Positions 8,808 through 15,989 of a DNA stretch of 64,000 bases are shown one piece after another (positions within the stretch are counted from its first letter, which is position 1; every line of letters begins with the position of its first letter). Location: NCBI RefSeq assembly GCF_018998565.1, contig NZ_JAHNZO010000001.1, positions 139,774-203,773 on the forward strand. The letters run 5' to 3'. The notes under the pieces were generated by a model, which worked only from the letters and a program-made list of their open reading frames with translations, did not search any database and was not told where the DNA came from. This DNA is from Paenibacillus oleatilyticus. Lineage in GTDB: Bacteria; Bacillota; Bacilli; Paenibacillales; NBRC-103111. Position numbers and translations under genes: made by a program.

Positions 8808-10310
8808 TCAACTCCCTACCTTTTCGAATGTCGCCCGCCGCTCCGGTCGCAGCCGCGCCTCGTAAGCTTCGGGGCTTATATCCGCGGCAAGGACGCCTTG
8901 CCGCACCTCCCACACCCGGGTGGCGAAGCGGCTGACGATGTCGGGGTCATGCGTCACCATGACAATGGCCGTTCCTTCCCGACGCCACGCTTCGAGCTTC
9001 TCGAGAAGCGCGAACGTATTGGCCGCGTCCTGACCGAACGTCGGCTCATCCAGCAGCAGCAGCCGCTGCGCTTTGACGGTTGCGGCCGCCACGCTCAGCC
9101 GGCGCTTCTGCCCGAGCGAGAGCTGGTACGGATGCAGGCTGCGGTGGCCCTCAAGGCCGAACCATGCCAGCAGCTCCTCCGTCTTCGCACGGACCGCAGG
9201 CTCCGGCTCGCCGTCCCGGCGGAAATTGAACGCCACTTCGTCGTATACCGTATGCGCGACAAACTGCATTTCCGGATTTTGAAAGACGTAAGCCGCCGTG
9301 TCGGCGACATCGTCGAAATCCCGGACCGTACGGCCGCCCAGCTCGTAGCTTCCTTCCGTCCGCAGCAGTTGCATCAGCGATTGGAGCAGCGTGCTTTTGC
9401 CTGCGCCGTTCTCGCCGACGACGGCGATCCAGTCGCCAGCATTCAATTCGGCCGCAGCCGCTTCGATCTTCTTCATCGGGCCGTAATAGCCGGCGAAGCA
9501 GTCAAGCCGGAGCAGCGGCTCCTTCGTCGCTGCCGGCTCGATCCGCTCCCGCTGCGCAGCGGCATTGCGCCGGTCGTAGTCCTCCCATACGCCGGGATAC
9601 CAGATGCCATACTCCTGAAGCTCGCGCTTATGCGCTTTGAATACCGTATCCGGCTTCCCGTCAGCCAAAATACGCGCCTGCGTATCGAACAGCACGACCC
9701 GGTCGACGAAATCGACGATCTCGTCGATCTTATGCTCCACGATGAGCACCGTCTTGTCCCGGGTGACCCGCTTGACGGTTTCCCATACCTCGGTCGTGCC
9801 TTCCGGGTCGAGCAGCGACGTCGGTTCGTCGAGGAACCAGACGTCCGGCTCCAGCGCAAGAAGCGACGCGATGGCGAGCCGCTGCTTCATCCCTCCCGAC
9901 AGCGCGGCGATCGAGGTATGCAGCTCCTCAAGCCGTAGGCCGACCTGCTCCAGGCAGTCCCGAATCCGCTGCTTCATCTGTTCGCGCGGCACCTGAAGAT
10001 TTTCAAGCACGAACGCAATCTCTTCGTCTGCATACGGCATACAGAACTGCGCGTCAGGGTCTTGGAACAAGTAGCCCCAGGACGGCGGAATGCCGATGCT
10101 GTCATACTTGACCGGCACGTCGACCGCCTGCGGAATCAGGCCGCTCAGCACCTGTAGCAGCGTCGATTTGCCGCAGCCGCTTGGCCCGAGCAGCAGCACC
10201 TTCTGCCCCGCGTCGGCGCCGAAGCTCAAGCCGTCGAACAGCAGCGACGGACTGCCGGGAAATTTCAAGCGCAGTCCCGATACGTGCGCGATCCGGTCTG
10301 CGCCGCTCAT
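8808..10310 (-). CDS. ykoD: ECF transporter ATPase with two ABC domains, YkoD type
   Basis: 500 residues with two fused ABC nucleotide-binding domains. The first has Walker A GPSGCGKST, signature LSGGMKQRLA and Walker B VWFLDEPTS. The second has Walker A GENGAGKST, a variant signature LSLGQKRRLS and Walker B LLLLDEPTF. It powers import of the thiamine-precursor substrate bound by YkoE. The ATG overlaps the stop of ykoE as ATGA. Confidence 0.95.
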   Translation of the reverse strand: MSGADRIAHVSGLRLKFPGSPSLLFDGLSFGADAGQKVLLLGPSGCGKSTLLQVLSGLIPQAVDVPVKYDSIGIPPSWGYLFQDPDAQFCMPYADEEIAFVLENLQVPREQMKQRIRDCLEQVGLRLEELHTSIAALSGGMKQRLAIASLLALEPDVWFLDEPTSLLDPEGTTEVWETVKRVTRDKTVLIVEHKIDEIVDFVDRVVLFDTQARILADGKPDTVFKAHKRELQEYGIWYPGVWEDYDRRNAAAQRERIEPAATKEPLLRLDCFAGYYGPMKKIEAAAAELNAGDWIAVVGENGAGKSTLLQSLMQLLRTEGSYELGGRTVRDFDDVADTAAYVFQNPEMQFVAHTVYDEVAFNFRRDGEPEPAVRAKTEELLAWFGLEGHRSLHPYQLSLGQKRRLSVAAATVKAQRLLLLDEPTFGQDAANTFALLEKLEAWRREGTAIVMVTHDPDIVSRFATRVWEVRQGVLAADISPEAYEARLRPERRATFEKVGS

Positions 10311-10891
10311 TTCCGGTCCAGCGCCTGGTAATCGTCAAGGCTTGCCGGGCGGACAAGCTGCGTGACGCCGGTCTTCTCCAGCGCTTTAACCAAAGCGTAA
10401 GCAAGCGGTCCGGTAATAAGGAACGAACCGACGAATCGGAGCACGATATACAAGGAAAGGTTCCACGGCTGCAATTCGGTTAAGTAGCTCTTGAAATAGT
10501 CGAACACGAGCGCTCCTGCGCCGGACGCCATTCCGGCCAGACCGGCAACGGCCGCGGTATACCGCTTGTAGCCGAACGCCGCGAAGACGAGCTCCGCGCA
10601 CAGCCCCTGCACGATACCGTATGTCAGCGAGCCGATGGAGAATTGCGATCCAAGCAGCATTTCCGCCAGCGCTGCAGCCACTTCCGCCAAAAAGGCGACG
10701 CCCGGCTTGCGGATGATCAAGAAGGCGGCAGTCGATGCCATAAACCACATGCCGTATACGAATTGCTCCAATTGGATGCCCGGCACCGACGCCAGATTGT
10801 ACACGTCTCCCCATACCCGGTAAATGATGCCGAAGACGACGGCGATAACGACGGTGACCAGAATGTCGGTCAGCTTCAAGCCTTTTTTCAT
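10307..10891 (-). CDS. ykoE: ECF transporter S component, YkoE family (thiamine/HMP)
   Basis: 194-residue membrane protein with about six helices and family phrases GIIYRVWGDVYNL, GMWFMASTAAFLIIRKPG and LCAELVFAAFGYKRY. YkoE proteins bind thiamine or its pyrimidine moiety (HMP). First gene of the operon, preceded by a TPP riboswitch and a terminator. AAGGAGAGG lies before the ATG. Linkage to tenA favours a degraded-thiamine pyrimidine as substrate; this is inference. Confidence 0.94.
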   Translation of the reverse strand: MKKGLKLTDILVTVVIAVVFGIIYRVWGDVYNLASVPGIQLEQFVYGMWFMASTAAFLIIRKPGVAFLAEVAAALAEMLLGSQFSIGSLTYGIVQGLCAELVFAAFGYKRYTAAVAGLAGMASGAGALVFDYFKSYLTELQPWNLSLYIVLRFVGSFLITGPLAYALVKALEKTGVTQLVRPASLDDYQALDRK

Positions 10892-10976
10892 CTGTTTCCT
10901 CTCCTTCGAAGAACTGAAAGTGTTGTCCGGGACATAGCAACGTCGGTCTGCCCAAGCGGATTACGCCAAGATAAAC

Positions 10977-11012
10977 GCGGAGCCGTAAATTACGTAAAGC
11001 TAACGGCTCCGC
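10977..11012 (-). promoter_or_regulatory. hairpin between riboswitch terminator and ykoE
   Basis: A 10-bp perfect inverted repeat (GCGGAGCCGT / ACGGCTCCGC) with a 16-base loop, located after the riboswitch terminator and about 85 bases before the ykoE ATG. It has no U-run, so it is not an obvious terminator. It might stabilise the mRNA or be a leftover of a second terminator. Confidence 0.5.
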
Positions 11013-11019
11013 ATCAACT

Positions 11020-11054
11020 AAAAAAGCCGCCCCCGTATAAGACGGAAGCGGCTC
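11020..11054 (-). terminator. riboswitch-controlled intrinsic terminator
   Basis: On the minus strand the stem GAGCCGCTTCCGTC / CGGGGGCGGCT, with G-U pairs, is followed by TTTTTT. It lies about 35 bases downstream of the TPP aptamer and would be the expression platform that stops ykoE transcription when TPP is bound. Confidence 0.85.
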
Positions 11055-11089
11055 TTGTAAGCACAATTTGATGCAAGCGTGCTGACGCT

Positions 11090-11178
11090 CTCCACTTCCC
11101 TACGCTGGTATCAACCAGATCAGGTTCAGAGGGTCTAGGATCTATCGATCCAATCTCAGCCCAAGCGGCTCCCCTAGT
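11090..11178 (-). ncRNA. TPP riboswitch (THI element)
   Basis: The minus strand carries the conserved THI-box blocks in order: CTAGGGGAGCC, GGGCTGAGA, ACCCTCTGAACCTGATCTGG and GATACCAGCGTAGGGAAGTG. These match the pyrimidine and pyrophosphate sensor arms of TPP aptamers. It is followed by an intrinsic terminator and the ykoE-D-C-tenA operon, so it should repress thiamine uptake and salvage when TPP is plentiful. Confidence 0.97.
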
Positions 11179-11187
11179 GACACACCT

Positions 11188-11215
11188 ATATTACCACGGT
11201 TCACCAAATTGTCAA
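11188..11215 (-). promoter_or_regulatory. sigma-A promoter of the ykoE operon
   Basis: Minus strand TTGACA (11210-11215) and TAATAT (11188-11193) are separated by 16 bases and lie directly upstream of the riboswitch. The gap 10892-11493 holds this promoter, the riboswitch and its terminator, and upstream DNA of the following plus-strand gene with nothing else I can support. Confidence 0.75.
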
Positions 11216-11493
11216 TAACTAAAACGTCGGCAATCCGCGGGATCAACTCCGAATTTAGCCCCTTTGTACTGCATTCATGTCGAAATTTGGAGAAGCACTA
11301 GGAGAAATTTACCTTATAATGAAAAATAACCGCAATCCTTTTTGGGAAACGGTTACGAACTATGGCCTTCTTTGTCGGATTCTGCTAAAATAAAGGATAC
11401 TTGGTACTACCCGGAACCTTTGTACGCCTGCACCCCATATGCAGGATGCAAGCGATGGAAGCGCTGTCTTCAACGTAGGAAAGGAGCCTTACT

Positions 11494-11715
11494 ATGGACG
11501 AACTGCTTCGATCGCGGCTTGAGATGGAATCGATCACGACCGATATGGTGAAGCATTGTTCTTATTGCGTCATGATCTCGCCCGATCCGCTGCACCGAAC
11601 TCCCGTCTACTGCATTAAATATTCCGGGTCAAACACCCCGATCCTGGTTAATTTGGCGACGTGTCTGACCTGCGGCGATTTCAAGAAGTGCGGACTGGGC
11701 TTCGAGCAGTCGTGA
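11494..11715 (+). CDS. small cysteine-rich protein, possibly zinc-binding
   Basis: A 73-residue protein with six cysteines: C22-x-x-C25, C40, C57-x-x-C60 and C66. The paired CxxC motifs suggest a structural zinc site. AAAGGAG lies 6-7 bases before the ATG, and an intrinsic terminator follows at 11776, so it is probably a real single-gene unit. I do not recognise the family and assign no function. Confidence 0.65.
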   Translation: MDELLRSRLEMESITTDMVKHCSYCVMISPDPLHRTPVYCIKYSGSNTPILVNLATCLTCGDFKKCGLGFEQS

Positions 11716-11775
11716 CCGCGCCGCAACGAAAGTTATTGCGGATGAAGCTTTAATGCCCTGACCGTCTGAACGGAA

Positions 11776-11795
11776 GGCTCCTTCGGGAGCTTTTC
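11776..11795 (+). terminator. intrinsic terminator after the small Cys-rich gene
   Basis: GCTCC / GGAGC stem with a TTCG tetraloop followed by TTTTCTT. It lies about 60 bases after the stop at 11715. Confidence 0.75.
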
Positions 11796-11885
11796 TTGCT
11801 TTTTCGGCCCCGTTTGGCGGTTGCTTTGTCCTTTGTTCTATGTCAAGATAAGCGTTGTACCGCATTTCCATATTAAAAGGAACAG

Positions 11886-12692
11886 GTGAACCATAACCCT
11901 ATGAAGATTTCGTTTTTTCGGCTGCTGACCGAGCTCTCCTCCCGTAAAACGGTGTCGAGGCTGACAGGAGCTTTTGCCAAATCCCGTGCCAGCCGCGGAC
12001 TGATTCCCCGCTTCGCGAAAACGTACGGCATCCGTGTGCAGGACGCGGAAAAGGCGGTTCACGAATACGGATCGCTGAACGAGTTTTTTTCCCGCCGGCT
12101 CAAAAGCGGACTTCGTCCGATCGACGCGGCGCCGAACACGCTGGTCAGCCCGGTGGATGCCATGATTACCGGCATCGGGCCGATTCATGAGGGACTGATC
12201 GTCAATGTCAAGGGACAGGACTATACCATTCAGGAGCTGCTCAACGAAAGCCCCCGGATGATCAATTATACGAACGGCTACTACTGCGTGCTCTACTTGA
12301 GCCCGACCGACTACCACCGGATTCATTCGCCCGTCACAGGCGACATTCTTGAGAAGGAGCATGTCCCCGGCAAGGTGTACCCGGTCAACGAATTCGGTCT
12401 CCGTCACATGCGGCGCGTACTTAGCCGCAACGAACGGCTCATCACCTACATGCAGCACGACGCGGGAGAAATCGCCGTGGTCAAAGTCGGCGCGCTGAAC
12501 GTCAGCAGCATCCAATACGTCGTCCCGCTGCCGGACCGGCTGGAGCGCGGCGACGAGCTGGCTTATTTCGAATTCGGCTCCACTGTCGTCCTTCTGATGG
12601 AGAACGGCACGTTCGAGCCGCGGACCGCTCTGGAAGTCGGAAGCAAGGTGAAAGTCGGAGAAGCGCTCGGAACGTTTAAGCGCCGGGATTAG
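11886..12692 (+). CDS. psd: phosphatidylserine decarboxylase proenzyme
   Basis: 268 residues, normal for the short Bacillus-type Psd. The self-cleavage site is F230-G231-S232-T233; cleavage before Ser232 creates the pyruvoyl group. The proteolytic triad is in place: Asp91 (VSPVDAM), His147 (YHRIHSPV) and Ser232. It converts phosphatidylserine to phosphatidylethanolamine at the membrane. The start is uncertain: a GTG at 11886 follows AAAAGGAACAG, and an ATG at 11901 is the alternative. Confidence 0.95.
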   Translation: MNHNPMKISFFRLLTELSSRKTVSRLTGAFAKSRASRGLIPRFAKTYGIRVQDAEKAVHEYGSLNEFFSRRLKSGLRPIDAAPNTLVSPVDAMITGIGPIHEGLIVNVKGQDYTIQELLNESPRMINYTNGYYCVLYLSPTDYHRIHSPVTGDILEKEHVPGKVYPVNEFGLRHMRRVLSRNERLITYMQHDAGEIAVVKVGALNVSSIQYVVPLPDRLERGDELAYFEFGSTVVLLMENGTFEPRTALEVGSKVKVGEALGTFKRRD

Positions 12693-12724
12693 CGTATACT
12701 GACAGACGGAAGGAGTCTTTTCTC

Positions 12725-13975
12725 ATGAAAGTCCAAACCGGTCCGGCGCCTGCGGTCCAGCAGGCAGCGCGGACGGACGTCAAGCCGACGGTTTTTCGCA
12801 TTCTGCTCGCCATCAGTCTGGTGCATCTGTTCAACGATACGATACAAGCGGTGATTCCGGCGATCCTGCCGATACTCAAGGACAATATGAGTCTCAGCTA
12901 CATGCAGTCCGGCGTCATCGTATTCGCCTTGAATATGACCGCTTCGGTCATGCAGCCGGTTGTCGGCTTGTATTCGGACCGCAAGCCGATGCCGTACATG
13001 CTGCCGATCGGCATGGGCTTTACCTTTCTCGGCGTCCTGGGGCTGTCGCTCGCGCCGAACTACGGACTCATTCTGCTGTCCGTTCTGCTGATCGGAATCG
13101 GCTCCGCCATCTTTCACCCGGAAGGCTCGCGCGTCGCTTACATGGCCGGAGGCACCCGCCGCGGCTTGGCCCAGTCGATCTTCCAGGTGGGCGGCAACTC
13201 CGGACAATCGCTCGCTTCGGTAATGACGGCGCTCGTGTTCGCTCCGCTGGGGCAGCTCGGCGCCTTGTGGTTTACGGCTGTCGCCGGGGCGGGCGTCCTC
13301 GTCCAGCTGTATATCTCCCGCTGGTATCAGGGATATATGGCGGCCAACCCGCCGCAGGCCCGGAAAAACGGCTCCCGCGCCATGAGCCCGGCCCGCAAGA
13401 AGCAGATCGCGTTTGCCGTATGCATGCTGATCTTTCTCGTGTTTGCCCGTTCCTGGTACCATGCGGGCATTACGATTTATTATCCGTTTTACCTGATGGA
13501 CAAATTCGGCATCAGTCTGGAGCGCGCGCAGATGTACATTTTCCTGTTCGCTGCCGCAGGCGCGCTCGGCACGTTCATGGGCGGCCCGCTGTCCGACAAG
13601 ATCGGACGCCGGAACGTTATTTTTCTGGCGATGCTCGGCGCGGCCCCGCTGGCTCTGGCGCTGCCTTATGCCAATGCATTCTGGACTTATGTCATCCTGC
13701 TGGTGAACGGCTTCATCATCCTGTCGAGCTTCTCCGTCACCGTCGTCTATGCGCAGGAGCTGATGCCCGGCAAGGTCGGCACCGTGTCCGGTCTGATCAC
13801 GGGTCTCGCCTTCGGACTCGGGGCGCTCGGCGCGGTAGGTCTCGGCAGCTTGATCGATACCTTCCACCTGCCGCTCGTCATGCAGCTGGTCAGCTTCCTG
13901 CCGCTCATCGGCCTGCTGACGTTCTTCCTGCCGAGCGACCGTACGCTGAAACAATGGGCGCAAGAGGCGGAGTAA
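12725..13975 (+). CDS. MFS transporter, fosmidomycin-resistance (Fsr)-like
   Basis: 416-residue, 12-helix major facilitator. The first helix region ISLVHLFNDTIQAVIPAILP is characteristic of the Fsr group, as are GIGSAIFHPEGSRVA and the Arg/Lys loop after helix 2 (GLYSDRKPMP). Fsr proteins export fosmidomycin in E. coli, but substrates of Bacillota homologues are mostly unknown. It follows psd by about 30 bases and may share its transcript. Confidence 0.88.
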   Translation: MKVQTGPAPAVQQAARTDVKPTVFRILLAISLVHLFNDTIQAVIPAILPILKDNMSLSYMQSGVIVFALNMTASVMQPVVGLYSDRKPMPYMLPIGMGFTFLGVLGLSLAPNYGLILLSVLLIGIGSAIFHPEGSRVAYMAGGTRRGLAQSIFQVGGNSGQSLASVMTALVFAPLGQLGALWFTAVAGAGVLVQLYISRWYQGYMAANPPQARKNGSRAMSPARKKQIAFAVCMLIFLVFARSWYHAGITIYYPFYLMDKFGISLERAQMYIFLFAAAGALGTFMGGPLSDKIGRRNVIFLAMLGAAPLALALPYANAFWTYVILLVNGFIILSSFSVTVVYAQELMPGKVGTVSGLITGLAFGLGALGAVGLGSLIDTFHLPLVMQLVSFLPLIGLLTFFLPSDRTLKQWAQEAE

Positions 13976-13991
13976 TACGCGTAATATGAAC

Positions 13992-14028
13992 AGGCCGTTT
14001 TGGAATCGAATTCCGAAACGGCCTTTTC
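13992..14028 (+). terminator. intrinsic terminator after the MFS gene
   Basis: Long stem AGGCCGTTTTGGAAT / ATTCCGAAACGGCCT with a short loop and TTTTCTT after it, 17 bases beyond the stop. Confidence 0.9.
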
Positions 14029-14130
14029 TTCGTTTGTTGCTTAAGGTGGTATTTTCGTCTACGTTACTTCTGCTCTCTCCGTCCATCACGTAGCGTTGCA
14101 AATTTCTCAAGAGGGGGGATGTACTATTTT

Positions 14131-15042
14131 TCACAAGGTAAACTTGCGGATAAAAGCCGCTTTGCTGTTCACCCCTGCCTTTTCGTATACGGTCTTCAAT
14201 ACGGTTCGTACCGTATGTACCGAAATATTGAGACATTCTGCAATTTGAACGTAAGTCTGCCCTTCAAGCCACGTATAGGCTATTTCTTTCTGCCGTGCAG
14301 TCAATTGATAAGCTTCAAACTTCTTATATGCGATTTCACGTCCTGTAATGGTCATGGCCGTTTGAAGCCGCTTTTCTATCATACCTGCCATATGCTGCAA
14401 TAAAGGAATCGCAAACGCCGGATCCATTCGTACCGGAAAGGTGAAACCTACATAGGCTTGAATCCTGCCTTCCACTCGGATTGGAGTACAAGCGTTATGT
14501 CCTTCATGAAATATTCTAAGCGTATGCTCCTCACCCAGTACAAGGGACGTTCTTCCCGTCTCCATCGCAAGGATAACCGAATTGTACCCAGCGGACTCTA
14601 CGTCAGCCAATGCTCCGGGGCAAAGGTTCATGAACGACGTTAACCTCTTCAGGATAGCTTCTTCGCTCCAAAGCTTCAGTACTACCCCCGAAGTATCAAT
14701 AATGTTAAAAAAATGCGTTACGTGCAGCTTCGCTTGCATCGCTTCGATTTCTCTCATGACGGCGTGGATCAACACCTCGTGCTGTGCAAGCTTTTCTTGT
14801 ACCTTGATGGCAGGTATGCTGGCAATTCTTGGTGTCAGATGATTTAAACCTGCGGCCTTCATGCGTTTGTCCCATTGCTGCAATACATCGGGCTTCAGGT
14901 TGGATAGACGCGCGACTGACCCGTTTGTGTGCTGTGGAGTATTGGTATAAAAAATCACGATACTGTCCCCCCAGTACATTTGCAATAACGATATGACGCG
15001 GTACCTACGCTGAAATGAAGGCATCAACACCAACAATGGCAT
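14131..15042 (-). CDS. LuxR-type regulator with AcoR-like GAF sensor domain
   Basis: 303 residues. The C-terminal 65 residues form a LuxR/GerE helix-turn-helix (LTARQKEIAYTWLEGQTY, then IAECLNISVHTVRTVLK). The N-terminal half has the GAF pattern seen in AcoR-type activators: GYNSVILAMETGRTSLVLG, then EEHTLRIFHEGHNACTPI and GRIQAYVGFT. AcoR-type GAF domains normally sit on sigma-54 activators, so the fusion to a LuxR output is uncommon. The start is unclear; no strong ribosome site precedes any of the ATGs at 15042, 15024 and 14979. Target genes are unknown. Confidence 0.8.
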   Translation of the reverse strand: MPLLVLMPSFQRRYRVISLLQMYWGDSIVIFYTNTPQHTNGSVARLSNLKPDVLQQWDKRMKAAGLNHLTPRIASIPAIKVQEKLAQHEVLIHAVMREIEAMQAKLHVTHFFNIIDTSGVVLKLWSEEAILKRLTSFMNLCPGALADVESAGYNSVILAMETGRTSLVLGEEHTLRIFHEGHNACTPIRVEGRIQAYVGFTFPVRMDPAFAIPLLQHMAGMIEKRLQTAMTITGREIAYKKFEAYQLTARQKEIAYTWLEGQTYVQIAECLNISVHTVRTVLKTVYEKAGVNSKAAFIRKFTL

Positions 15043-15066
15043 GTAAGTTTATTTTATATAAATCAT

Positions 15067-15117
15067 TTGGATTTGTATATAAAAATCATATAATATATAC
15101 CTTATTTGGGGTATATA
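15067..15117 (+). promoter_or_regulatory. promoter with overlapping palindrome
   Basis: TTGGAT (15067-15072) and TATAAT (15089-15094) are 16 bases apart. A palindrome TATATACC / GGTATATA (15094-15101 and 15110-15117) starts at the -10 end and covers the likely transcription start, like an operator. The DNA is strongly AT-rich compared with both sides. Confidence 0.5.
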
Positions 15118-15125
15118 TACATTTT

Positions 15126-15398
15126 ATTAAATTTGCTGTTCCAATACTACTATCATTATCTTTGTCATTCGTTGTATTTTCACAGTCTGCTTTTGCATAT
15201 GTAGGTATTGGTGATTTCCAGGATAAAACAGAATTATCTTTTCCCGGTGAGATGTATAGTTGGCCGTTACAAACTGCTGCTGACAAAGACTGGTTTTATT
15301 GGACGAATAATACGGGCAGTAGAAAAGCAATTAAAGCCCTCTTTCCGTTCAGTCATTACTGCAACGCAGCTATTACTTTGAACAAAAAAAGCGGTTGA
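15126..15398 (+). pseudogene. fragment of a small secreted protein, foreign composition
   Basis: From 15126 the frame reads ATT-AAA-TTT and encodes KFAVPILLSLSLSFVVFSQS followed by AFA, a clear signal peptide, then YVGIGDFQDKTELSFPGEMYSWPL. There is no ATG, GTG or TTG in the right place; an ATG start may have mutated to ATT. The open frame also extends upstream to 15015, but that part overlaps the divergent regulator and looks non-coding. The protein stops abruptly after about 90 residues. GC is far lower than in the neighbours. I call it a decayed or truncated foreign gene; family not recognised. Confidence 0.45.
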
Positions 15399-15428
15399 GC
15401 GAAAAAAATTTCTGCTCAGCCACTTTTT
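15384..15428. terminator. bidirectional terminator
   Basis: Stem GGTTGAGC / GCTCAGCC (one G-U) with AAAAAAA to the left and CACTTTTT to the right. It lies between the plus-strand fragment and the 3' end of the minus-strand S-layer pseudogene. Confidence 0.7.
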
Positions 15429-15434
15429 GCACAC

Positions 15435-15530
15435 TTACTTGCCGTAGGAGCCGCTGACAAACGTGCTCGGATCCCACCATTTGTAGCCCGGCGAAGGAGC
15501 GGCCCAAGGCTCGGGTTTCGGCTCAATCGT
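15435..15530 (-). pseudogene. 3' end of the disrupted S-layer/Ig-domain gene
   Basis: Minus strand reads EPKPEPWAAPSPGYKWWDPS and ends TFVSGSYGK stop. This Pro-rich, aromatic tail matches what I recall as the C-terminal end of large Paenibacillus surface proteins with DUF6359-like and atrophied-Ig domains, so it is probably the original 3' end of the gene whose body lies at 15990-18661. Confidence 0.55.
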
Positions 15531-15989
15531 TTGCTCGGCATTACCAAAGGCGTCAAAGCGGTAGCGATGCACGCAGGCAGCACGATCGCGATTGTCGATC
15601 CGAAGAAAGCCAAAGGCATCGTTTATCTGCCGTCCACTGCGGCAAGATGGAACAATGCCGTGGACAAGGGCGTATACGCCGGTGGCGGCTTGGCCGAAGG
15701 GCCATATGTCGCCGTGGCAAAAGTAGGACTCGGCAAGGCTGCCTTTATCGTCGACTCTAGACGCGACGCCGAAGTACAAGCGGGAAGAGAACGGCCAGTC
15801 CAAAAAAACGTACGACGGCATCGGGCGCGGCGTTCGCCGAAGGCCCTTCCGATCCGGCCCCTTTCCTTCAACCGGCCGGTCCGGCCAACGGAATGAAGGT
15901 ATTGTTCGACAATACGCATGCCCAAACGGCCGGCGCCGCAGACTGGGTCATCGACGGCGGGTTCTCGGATTTTGCGGGTGGCATTGCCA
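15531..15989 (+). pseudogene. scrambled, inverted pieces of the surface-protein C-terminal domain
   Basis: Two coding pieces read on the plus strand, against the flanking gene. Piece A (15531-15820) reads LGITKGVKAVAMHAGSTIAI, then GGGLAEGPYVAVAKVGLGKA and, after a frameshift near 15765, TPKYKREENGQSKKTYDG. Piece B (15831-15989) reads PAPFLQPAGPANGMKVLFDN then AADWVIDGGFSDFAGGIA. From memory of the family, B normally comes before A in one domain, with about 150 residues between. Here each piece is flipped and the middle is missing. The minus-strand frame running through this region is an artefact. Gene remnants only. Confidence 0.6.

Noticed and set aside
11342-11551. 69-codon open frame upstream of the Cys-rich gene
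   Set aside because: No ribosome site, overlaps the better supported gene at 11494 and has no protein-like pattern.
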